The notes beneath the pieces were generated by a model. That model saw only the letters and a list, made by a program, of their open reading frames with translations, did not search any database and had not been told where the DNA came from. This document shows positions 7,542-13,742 of a stretch of 13,742 nucleotides of DNA, piece by piece; position 1 is the stretch's first letter; every line of letters begins with the position of its first letter. The stretch covers positions 1-13,742 of the forward strand of contig JALLAP010000356.1 in the NCBI GenBank assembly GCA_036939355.1, given 5' to 3'. The DNA is from Thalassiosira profunda. Lineage: Eukaryota; Bacillariophyta; Thalassiosirophyceae; Thalassiosirales; Thalassiosiraceae. The position numbers and the translations under genes were made by a program.

Positions 7542-8695
7542 ATGCACCATCTACCATCTCTCATCCTCTCCATCATGCTTCGCCCCGCCTTCGCCTGCGG
7601 GCGGCGCCACCGGCCGCGTTGCCGGTCTCTCGGGGGCAGCGGGCCCGGGCAATCACCCGCCCCATTTTCTTCCGAGGCGACAGATGGCGCACAACCGCAG
7701 CCGCAGCCCCCCGACGACGCCGCCACCATCGTCCAGGGGCCGTCGCTCCTCGCCGCCACGGGGGCGCACCGGCCGTCGCCCTCGCTGTTCCACCTGCCGG
7801 GCCTGCGGTCTCTGCCCGTCTGGACAGCGCCAGGACCATCATCGGGCGAGCAAAATCAGCGGAGGCACCGCATTGCGTTTAATGATCCCGTCGTCACATC
7901 GGCAGTGCAGCACGTGGAGGCGAGTTACGACGACATTCGGGCGGAGTACTTCGCGGCCGTGCTGGGGCAGGGGCACGAGGTCGATCCGCAGAGCGGCAGC
8001 AGCGTCTCGAAGCCTCTCGAACCTGATTACGACGTTGCTTCAAAAGGCGGAGAGCACGCCGACGATGCCCTGCACAAGGGCTCGTGGGATTGGCACTCGT
8101 ACATATTGAACGGGGCCAGGAACGAGGGGTTCCGGGAGAGGTGTCCCAAGACGGCGCAAGTGGTGGACGACGTGAGTGCTGAACTGGAGGCGTGTGCGGT
8201 GATGTTTTCTCCCCTCGTCGTGCCTGCTCACCTGTCGGATCTCATACTCACTGGACAAACAACAATAAATAGCTGGAAAAGGAGGGGATGCTCTTTGGCA
8301 CGCCCTTTTCGTTCTGCTTCTTCTCCACCCTGCACGGCCACTCCTCCATCCAGGCGCATACCGGCCCGATGAACTTGCGGCTGCGCATGCACTTGCCTTT
8401 GGTGGTGCCGAAGAAAGCAAACGCGTCGCCCGCCCCTCCCAACGATGCGCAGCAATCCGCAACCCGACCGGCCGTGGGAATGCGAGTGGCCGATCAAATC
8501 AGGGAGTGGCACGAGGGATCGGCCGTCGTCCTGGACGATTCGTACGTGCACGAGGTCTGGAACCACACGGACGAGCCCCGGGTGCTGTTCCTGCTGGACG
8601 TGTGGCACCCTGACGTCCGAAGGGACGAGCGGGAGAGGATCACGAACATGTTCGCGTACGCCCGGGAGAAGGGATGGGTCGGCGCGAGCAAATGA
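7542..8695 (+). CDS. Aspartyl/asparaginyl beta-hydroxylase family, Fe(II)/2-oxoglutarate dioxygenase
   Basis: Spliced gene, join(7542..8171, 8273..8695), 350 residues. The family hydroxylates Asp/Asn side chains using Fe(II), O2 and 2-oxoglutarate. The core follows the family order: LPGLRSLPVW (85-94), GSWDWHSYIL (180-189), CPKTAQVVDD (201-210), FSFCFFSTL (222-230), then AHTGPMNLRLRMHLPL (238-253) and SYVHEVWNHT (300-309). His239 and His303 are the metal ligands; Gly241 replaces the usual acidic ligand, as in animal ASPH. The final RVLFLLDVWHPD (313-324) is also typical. Residues 1-80 are poorly conserved: a short hydrophobic start (LPSLILSIML) and a basic, Pro/Gln-rich stretch that may be a signal or organelle presequence. 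A second ATG at 7575 would give a mitochondrial-looking N-terminus; the choice between the two is uncertain. Upstream of the LRR gene on the same strand. Confidence 0.9.
8172..8272 (+). other. Intron of the beta-hydroxylase gene
   Basis: A 101-bp phase-0 intron, GACGAC^GTGAGTG ... AAATAG^CTGGAA. It joins VVDD to LEKEGMLFGTPF and restores the hydroxylase domain. Retention has no stop in the intron itself but shifts the frame downstream. Confidence 0.88.
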
Positions 8696-8880
8696 AATGG
8701 GCAGTGCCGCTCCCTTCTTGGGCGTCAGGCTGTGGGTTCAGTTCTTGCTGCAAAGATTTGGCGGGGCCGAGTGACGAAAATGGACTGGATGGATTTCGAC
8801 CGAAGCCGAAAAAAGGTTGGTGCGCCGGCGGGACACTCACTTTCGAGGCCCCATCGCAAGCTCCCATTGGAACGATAACG
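8696..8880. other. Tandem intergenic region, beta-hydroxylase to LRR gene
   Basis: 185 bp between the hydroxylase stop and the preferred LRR start. The LRR frame is open through all of it and overlaps the hydroxylase end, with an ATG at 8692 inside an ATGA overlap with the hydroxylase TGA. The translated stretch looks like non-coding sequence (no LRR or other pattern), so I treat it as 3' UTR plus promoter. Confidence 0.5.
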
Positions 8881-10500
8881 ATGGCCGACTATATCGTTCC
8901 ATCGAATGCCGAGGATCGGGACCTGTTTCGCTCGCTCGGGTTGAACGAAAAAAAGGTTAAACGGCTAATTCGCTTGAAGCGCAACGACAAATCGTCGCGG
9001 TGCCTTGGCCGAATCCCAATCCGTGCCGGCGAAAACGGCGACTTAAGAGCGGCGAAGCGCCTGGGGCAAATTCTCGGTCAGGCCAGACGTTTGACGTTCC
9101 TCTCGTTGAAGGTGTACGTGGCCGATGGTCCGGCTTTGGCAGAGTTCTGCGCTGAGCTGCAATCGAACCGATCAATTGATCACCTCGAGCTTTGCCTCGA
9201 GAACCCCAGCGTCGACGTGAGCTCCTTTGCTTCATTCCTTAGGGAGAATGCAACCGCGGCAAGTCTTGTACTCCACCGCTGCAGCCTTCAATCTGCTGCT
9301 GAGCTGACGAACGCCATGTTGGAACGAGGCGAGGATACGTTGAAGTTTCTCAATGTATCCAAGAGTCCCTTGGGCGATGTGGATTTGTGCAGGCGGCTTG
9401 CCCTCCGAAGTTTGAGGAACCTACATCTCAACGAGTGTGGGATTGGCAACAGTGCCTGTGCGTCGCTGGCCAACCTGCTCAGCGATCCACAATCGAAGCT
9501 GCGGGGTCTGTACCTCAGGAACAACTTTATTGACGACGAGGGCCTCTCAGCCTTGGTTGACTCGCTTGCCAACAAAACCAGGCTACGGACATTGAATCTG
9601 GTTGGAAATAGTAGGATCTCCAAAGACGGCTGGTCGATGTTCTTGAAGCTCCTTTGCAACAGCGAGGATGTGGAAAAGTCGAACCACTGCCTCCGCAATT
9701 TGGGACTCGGATCGGATGTTACAACAGCGGCCGTCATAGATGCCTTGGGTGTGAACGACGCCAATCTTCTCCGTGCTTCGCTTGAAATCAATGGCGAGTA
9801 TTGGCTGGAGAAAGAAAAGCATGCTGTCATCAAGCGCAAGATGATCTTGTGCCACGCGCGAGGCGACCTCAACATTGTATGCGGCATTTCCCCTGTCGAT
9901 GTCAGGTCTCTTGATGTCAGGGTGCTGCCCTGCATCATGGCATGGTTCGCAGTTGACTCCAATGCCGACCTCATCCAATACCACGACCCTCCGCTGCCCA
10001 ACGCAGAGGTTGGTGCAACCAGGCTTGGTTCCTTGTATCGCCTCGTTCGCGAAAGGCCCGAGGTGTTCAAGGCCATGGCTGTCACGGCCGCGACGGCAGA
10101 GACGCCGAAGGAGACTCCAGTTGCCACCGAGGCAATGCTTTTGTCCGACGTAGAGGCCGAGGTGGACATTGGAGGTGTCAACGAAGGTGAACTGAAGGAT
10201 GGCAAGAGGCGTGGCGAGATGGGCGTGAAGGATGGCGATGGCAGGCTCACAATGAGCAACAAAAAACAGAGAGTCGACCCTCCCAGTCTCTCGATGAGCG
10301 ATGCCCCCCTCGAGTACCGAATGGAGGAGTCCGACGAGTCGGTGGCGACCGAGGAGCCGGACGAGTTGGACGGTTCCAACCAATTTGCCCTACTTCATGC
10401 AGCGTGTGGTTTCTATGGGAGGGTGCCCGGGGTGATATATGCACATGAGACGAACGCGTGTGGGCAGGACGACGACGCGGGCGATGCAGTCAACTTATAA
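8881..10500 (+). CDS. Leucine-rich-repeat protein (ribonuclease-inhibitor type) with charged C-terminal tail
   Basis: Intronless, 539 residues from the ATG at 8881 (context ACGATGG). Residues about 70-280 form irregular LRRs of the long, ribonuclease-inhibitor-like type: for example LRNLHLNECGIGNSACASLA (178-197), LRGLYLRNNFIDDEGLSALV (207-226) and LRTLNLVGNSRISKDG (235-250). Residues 285-400 are a non-repeat domain with an ISPVDVR...LPCIMAWFAVD core (336-359) and a RLGSLYRLVRERPEVF segment (381-396). This combination resembles large LRR families I associate with diatoms and other stramenopiles, but that is recall, not a search. Residues 400-500 are acidic and probably disordered, with a small basic patch (NKKQR, 460-464) that could act as a nuclear signal. 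No transmembrane or kinase domain is visible; partners are unknown. The ATG at 8692 is a less likely alternative start. Confidence 0.8.
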   Translation: MADYIVPSNAEDRDLFRSLGLNEKKVKRLIRLKRNDKSSRCLGRIPIRAGENGDLRAAKRLGQILGQARRLTFLSLKVYVADGPALAEFCAELQSNRSIDHLELCLENPSVDVSSFASFLRENATAASLVLHRCSLQSAAELTNAMLERGEDTLKFLNVSKSPLGDVDLCRRLALRSLRNLHLNECGIGNSACASLANLLSDPQSKLRGLYLRNNFIDDEGLSALVDSLANKTRLRTLNLVGNSRISKDGWSMFLKLLCNSEDVEKSNHCLRNLGLGSDVTTAAVIDALGVNDANLLRASLEINGEYWLEKEKHAVIKRKMILCHARGDLNIVCGISPVDVRSLDVRVLPCIMAWFAVDSNADLIQYHDPPLPNAEVGATRLGSLYRLVRERPEVFKAMAVTAATAETPKETPVATEAMLLSDVEAEVDIGGVNEGELKDGKRRGEMGVKDGDGRLTMSNKKQRVDPPSLSMSDAPLEYRMEESDESVATEEPDELDGSNQFALLHAACGFYGRVPGVIYAHETNACGQDDDAGDAVNL

Positions 10501-10542
10501 CGATGAGATGTTCGAGATGCCAGTAAGCAATCCATAACTATT
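10501..10542. other. Very short convergent junction
   Basis: Only 42 bp separate the stop codon of the LRR gene from that of the methyltransferase on the other strand. The two 3' UTRs almost certainly overlap the opposite coding sequence. No AATAAA signal is seen on either strand. Confidence 0.6.
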
Positions 10543-12301
10543 TTAGCTCGTCACCCTCACAACGGCTTGCTTCGTGGAAAGGCTGAATGCGAGGTACTCG
10601 TACTGCCACCCAAATCTTTTGCAGCACTCCCTCCACGCCCGGAACTCGTCCTGCCTCCAGCTGGGATGACAGAGGTACTCGTCAAAAACGATGACGGTGC
10701 CAGGAATAACCCGCCCGTGAAACGCCTCCAACACGTCCCGCGTGGACCCGTACAGGTCGCAGTCGATGTTGGCGTACGCGAGCGGCCTTCCCTTGTCCAC
10801 CGTCGACAGGAACGTCGGAATCGTATCGCTGAACAACCCCTTGTGAAACACAACGCCGCTCCCCTCCTCCATCTGGGGCACATTTCCGCCCGTGCTGTAA
10901 GACCCGCGAGGCTCGTTTCCCCACGCGTGCGGCAGACCCGTGAAAGTGTCGAATCCGTGGATGGGCGTTTCGAGGGGCAGCATTTCGTTCGTCATCCGAA
11001 TGCTTCTCCCGCTGGCCACGCCGAATTCGCAGACGAGCCCGTCGTCGTGCTGCAAGAGGGGTTGGGCCGCCTCCAAAGCGATTTGCAGCATGGCCCGGGT
11101 GCCCCGGTGGAGGTTGAGCTGGCTGGGGTCCGTCCGGCGGGTGTGCCACCGCACGTACCCCCACGAGTCGACGAGGGAGCTGAGGTTGGACTCGCCGCGG
11201 CGGAGGGATTCCATGATCTGCTCGGACTCCTCCGCTTCGCCCAGACGCTGCGCAGAATGCGTTGTTTTGGTTGAGTCATCCGTTGCAAAGATCGGTACCG
11301 TTCGTATGTCAAGTTTGTTTGTCAGAAAGAGAACAAAGCGATCGACCACTACAACACACGCACTCGCCACATAACAGTCGGCTCACCTCCAGCGCCACGG
11401 CCAAGTGAAAGAGCACCTCCCCGCTGCTCCCCGACCCCCCGCCCAGCCGGATCGCCTCCCGGTACGCCTCCACGGCCTTCTCCATCTCCTCCCGCCACAC
11501 CCGCCCCTCGTCCTCTCCGGCCACGCTCCCCGCCTGCGCGACGCTCGCCTCGACGCTCGTCCCGATGCCGTGGTAGGCCACCCCGCCGGGGTGCGGATCC
11601 ACCGCCGCCGCGAGCTTGTACAGCCGCTTGGCCGCGCGGGAGTCGCCGAAGGCGTCGTGGGAGAGATGGGCGAGGCGAATGCACGCGTACGCCAGCACGG
11701 CCAATACGGTGGGGGAGCGGCCCCCGTCGGCGGCGGCGAGGGAGGTGACGTGCTGGAAGATGTTGGCGCTGTTGGCGTCTGCGGCATCTGCTGCTCCGCT
11801 GCCATCGGCATCAGCATCAGCATCAGCTGCGACGGCGCCCATGTCGAGGAAGCACTGGTACTGCGATTGCCAGATGCACGAAATGTCATGATTGTGATTG
11901 CAATGTGATCAGCAGACATCAACATAATTGCAAGCTGCATTTCTTTTGCATCACCAACTTGAACTCACCAGCGTGGCCGCCTCGTGGAACGCCGCCGACG
12001 CCGCCCGGGCCAATCCCGCCTTCTCCAACTCGATCCCCAGCCGGAAGGCCCGGTCGGCCTCGCCGGTGGCGGAGGCGATGGAGGCGGCGGCGCCCCCCGC
12101 CGCGCCGAGGGCCGTGACGGGTCTGATGGGGGTGATGGGTGTTGTTGATGTGCTGACGCTGACTGGGTTGATGGGTGCGCCGAGCGGCGGAGAGAACGCC
12201 GCGGCGCCCGCGCAGCAAACGACGGCGACGGCGAGGGACGGGAGGGCCCGCGGCGGGAGCGGGCGATGGCGGCGAGGGCGGTGGGTCGGGCGTTCCTTCA
12301 T
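10543..12301 (-). CDS. Plastid-targeted TPR protein fused to a TylF/macrocin-type O-methyltransferase domain
   Basis: Spliced gene with three exons, complement of join(10543..11247, 11387..11860, 11969..12301), 503 residues. Residues 1-36 are a basic start plus hydrophobic segment (SLAVAVVCCAGAAAF); cleavage before Phe36 in AAAF matches the ASAFAP-like bipartite plastid signal of red-lineage complex plastids, followed by a Ser/Thr/Pro-rich, nearly acid-free transit-like stretch (37-66). Residues 80-290 contain TPR-like helical pairs (RAFRLGIELEKAG, AKRLYKLAAAVDP, AVEAYREAIRLG, LFHLAVALERLG). Residues 315-500 are a class I SAM-dependent methyltransferase of the TylF/MycF type: EFGVASGRS (343-351) as the SAM loop, NIDCDLYGST (429-438) and VFDEY (456-460) carrying the acidic residues that bind metal in the family. 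The substrate is unknown. The ATG has good context (ACAACCATGA). Divergent from the Sam50 gene. Confidence 0.85.
11248..11386 (-). other. Second intron of the TPR-methyltransferase gene
   Basis: A 139-bp phase-0 intron, CTGGAG^GTGAGCC ... CTGCGCAG^CGTCTG. It joins AVALE to RLGEAEES within a TPR-like helix pair. Retention runs into a stop after 25 codons. Confidence 0.83.
11808..11826. repeat. Coding hexamer repeat (GCATCA)3
   Basis: Three perfect copies of GCATCA, read on the minus strand as TGATGC/GATGCT and encoding alternating Asp-Ala (residues 124-130) in the methyltransferase fusion. It sits in a low-complexity Ala/Asp/Ser linker between TPR-like helices, so length variation would be tolerated. 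Confidence 0.85.
11861..11968 (-). other. First intron of the TPR-methyltransferase gene
   Basis: A 108-bp, AT-rich phase-0 intron, ACGCTG^GTGAGTTC ... AATCGCAG^TACCAG. It joins HEAATL to YQCFLDMG. An AG six bases further on (CCAG^TGC) would also keep frame and drop two residues. Retention meets TGA after five codons despite the length being a multiple of three. Confidence 0.8.
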
Positions 12302-12416
12302 GGTTGTGATGTTGTGTGTGTTGCAAAAGTGACGGATTGCGAGTCGCACTGCAATTTTTAGCCACAAAAAATCCCCCGCGCCTCCGACCATCACACCATA
12401 CCACCATGGGAACAGG
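12302..12416. promoter_or_regulatory. Compact shared 5' region between methyltransferase and Sam50 genes
   Basis: Only 115 bp separate two divergent start codons, so both leaders and the core promoter elements must be packed here or reach into the neighbouring coding sequence. It contains an A/T-rich core (about 12352-12371, CAATTTTTAGCCACAAAAAA) flanked by GC-rich DNA. No canonical TATA box is evident. The plus-strand leader carries an upstream ATG at 12406. Confidence 0.55.
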
Positions 12417-12549
12417 ATGGACGCCACCAAGACGACGCAGGAGAGGCGGCACCAGGAGCGACAGCGGCGGCTGCTGGAGGAGCTGCAGCGGCGGAAGGCC
12501 GCCCACGTGGCCGACTACCGCCTGCCGCTGGCCTACCCGGCCAAAGTGA
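12406..12549 (+). promoter_or_regulatory. Upstream ATG with strong context, overlapping out-of-frame uORF
   Basis: CCACCATGG, an ideal Kozak match in animals, occurs 11 bases before the chosen Sam50 start and in another frame. It opens a 47-residue Arg/Gly/Thr-rich frame ending with TGA at 12547-12549, well inside the Sam50 coding region. If the leader includes it, initiation at the Sam50 ATG would need leaky scanning, or the transcript starts between the two. The peptide itself has no protein-like pattern. Confidence 0.4.
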
Positions 12550-13742
12550 CGTCTGCCGATTCTGACGGAGGCGATGGCACATCAACATCGCGGCCGCGGA
12601 CGTCGCAGGAGTTCGTCAACGCCCGCCTGCAGGAGGCGGGGCTGCCGCTGGGAATCATTGGGGGCGATGAACAGTCGCTGGCGGCCCACGCCGTTTCGGT
12701 TGGGCGGTTCGCGAGGGACCTCGAGGGCACCGGCTGCTACGACGCGGTGCAGGTGCACGTCGGCCCGGCCGCCGGCGGCGAGGGCGCGGCAACCAATGGA
12801 AACGAACGGGCGCAGAGTCAACCGCCGGAGCACGGCGTGACGGTCCGATTGAAGGAGAAGAACTGGTACAAACTCTACGTCGGCGGGGGCGTGAACGCCG
12901 ACGACCTCTCCTCGCTGGGCACCTCCCACACCGGTGCCGGGGGCGCCTTTGGTTCAATGGGCGGGACCCCGGGCGCGGCGCTGGCGGCTTTACCGAAATT
13001 TCAATTCGAGACGTCGGCATCATTGCTCAATTTAACTGGATTTGCCGATGTTTCGTCGGCGAGTTATTTCGTGGATCAGACGGGAAGCGCGTCGTTTCGA
13101 TTGGTGCACGATCGCCCGCTCGTGTCGTATCTGAACAGGGGCGGCCCGTTGTACGAGTGGTTGATGCCCGCAGATCCCAGAACGATTGATGCGGGCGAGA
13201 GCCAAGGCCGATCCGACAGTGGCAACCATTTGAGCGAGCGGCAAGTCTATGTGAACGACGCGCAGTTTTCCCTCGGGGGCGGAAGCCAGACCACCCTCGG
13301 GGTGCACGCGGCCTTCCACGACGTCGACCACGAATCGACCCGCTCGTCCAAGGAGTTCGTCCGCTCCATTGGGGTGCGGCTCGCCAACCACTCCCGCGGC
13401 GCGGCGCGGACCGGAATGGACGGCAGTAATATCGGAGGGGCGTACAAACCTTCCACCAGCCCCCCGGAGGGCATGGCCGGCCCGTACGTGTTCTTGGATT
13501 GGAATGCGACCTTGCGAGACGTGATGCCGAAGCGATCCCCAATCCATCCGTTTGCATTGGATTGTTCCCCCGAGGTGGCGCGGCAGGCCGGGACACACCT
13601 CAAACACTCGATAACGAGCGGAATATATCTGAACGGGTGTTTTGTTGATGATCGGTACGATCCGACGATGGGGTATGACGCCCACTTGGTGGGGGAGGTG
13701 GCGGGCCCGCCGGGGGATGTGGGATATGCAAAGTTCAAGGGC
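12417..13742 (+). CDS. Sam50/Omp85-type outer-membrane beta-barrel assembly protein (3' end outside window)
   Basis: Open for 442 codons with no stop up to the right edge, so the protein is partial at its C-terminus. Sam50 is the core of the mitochondrial SAM complex that inserts beta-barrel proteins into the outer membrane. Residues 1-35 are a charged helix with no presequence. Residues about 62-148 look like one POTRA domain (NARLQEAGL, FARDLEGTGCYDAVQVHV, GVTVRLKEKNW), with an extra Gly/Asn/Gln-rich loop at 117-139. From about 150 the alternating pattern and Gly/aromatic content fit an Omp85 barrel: NWYKLYVGGGVN (149-160), ASLLNLTGFADVSSASY (201-217), then GEVAGPPGDVGYAKFKG (426-442), equivalent to the Sam50 stretch with a GGDV motif. 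A plastid Omp85 (Toc75/OEP80-like) is the alternative, but a single POTRA and the lack of a targeting signal favour Sam50. The start is the first ATG in frame. Confidence 0.82.
   Translation, partial: MDATKTTQERRHQERQRRLLEELQRRKAAHVADYRLPLAYPAKVTSADSDGGDGTSTSRPRTSQEFVNARLQEAGLPLGIIGGDEQSLAAHAVSVGRFARDLEGTGCYDAVQVHVGPAAGGEGAATNGNERAQSQPPEHGVTVRLKEKNWYKLYVGGGVNADDLSSLGTSHTGAGGAFGSMGGTPGAALAALPKFQFETSASLLNLTGFADVSSASYFVDQTGSASFRLVHDRPLVSYLNRGGPLYEWLMPADPRTIDAGESQGRSDSGNHLSERQVYVNDAQFSLGGGSQTTLGVHAAFHDVDHESTRSSKEFVRSIGVRLANHSRGAARTGMDGSNIGGAYKPSTSPPEGMAGPYVFLDWNATLRDVMPKRSPIHPFALDCSPEVARQAGTHLKHSITSGIYLNGCFVDDRYDPTMGYDAHLVGEVAGPPGDVGYAKFKG

Noticed and set aside
8674..8880. N-terminal extension of the LRR protein overlapping the hydroxylase end, including an ATGA stop/start overlap at 8692-8695
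   Set aside because: The extra residues lack any repeat or domain pattern, the 69-codon open stretch can occur by chance, and reinitiation from a eukaryotic bicistronic message is unlikely. The ATG at 8881 has better context.
9288..10379. 363-codon minus-strand frame opposite the LRR gene
   Set aside because: Shadow of the LRR coding strand; the plus strand has repeat periodicity and a sensible start, the minus product has no pattern.
12582..13685. Several minus-strand frames of 115-217 codons opposite the Sam50 gene
   Set aside because: All lie antisense to the continuous 442-codon Omp85-like frame and have Arg/Pro-rich, patternless products produced by high GC content.
1..13742. tRNA/rRNA genes, CRISPR arrays, insertion sequences, viral genes, bacterial operon
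   Set aside because: No cloverleaf with A/B boxes, no regularly spaced repeats, no transposase or viral motif was found; spliced genes rule out a bacterial origin.

Overview
This is a gene-dense piece of nuclear DNA from a eukaryote, most likely a unicellular alga with a complex (secondary, red-lineage) plastid. Four points support that: short GT-AG introns (74-139 bp) interrupt protein domains cleanly; genes are monocistronic, start at ATG and alternate in strand; the products are eukaryotic (a calpain-7-type protease with MIT domains, a Sam50/Omp85 outer-membrane assembly protein, an LRR protein); and one protein starts with a signal peptide ending in an AAAF motif, the hallmark of bipartite plastid targeting in stramenopiles, haptophytes and cryptophytes. 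A diatom-like or other stramenopile alga is my best guess, but the species cannot be named from sequence alone.

Layout, left to right. Positions 1-77 may hold the last codons of a gene entering from the left (weak). An AT-rich, repeat-bearing spacer (about 61-440) and a cluster of palindromes (446-521) follow. Then come: a FAD-dependent DAO-family oxidoreductase with an N-terminal signal (minus, 552-2044, one intron); a disordered/coiled-coil protein of unknown function (plus, 2515-3867); a calpain-7-like cysteine protease (minus, 4026-7216, one intron); an aspartyl/asparaginyl beta-hydroxylase (plus, 7542-8695, one intron); an LRR protein (plus, 8881-10500); a predicted plastid-targeted TPR-TylF-type methyltransferase fusion (minus, 10543-12301, two introns); and a Sam50/Omp85-type beta-barrel assembly protein (plus, 12417 to beyond the right edge). 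This last gene never meets a stop codon in the window, so stop-delimited ORF listing misses it.

The genes do not form a pathway. They are arranged as three head-to-head pairs sharing short 5' intergenic regions (470, 325 and 115 bp), two tail-to-tail junctions (158 and 42 bp) and one tandem pair. What may be worth following up is the plastid-addressed TPR-methyltransferase fusion, the complete catalytic calpain-7 architecture in an alga, start-codon context oddities (an overlapping upstream ATG at the Sam50 gene, an ATG-TAG minimal uORF before the hydroxylase), and heptamer tandem repeats in the 5' leaders. I found no RNA genes, CRISPR arrays, insertion sequences or evident viral genes.
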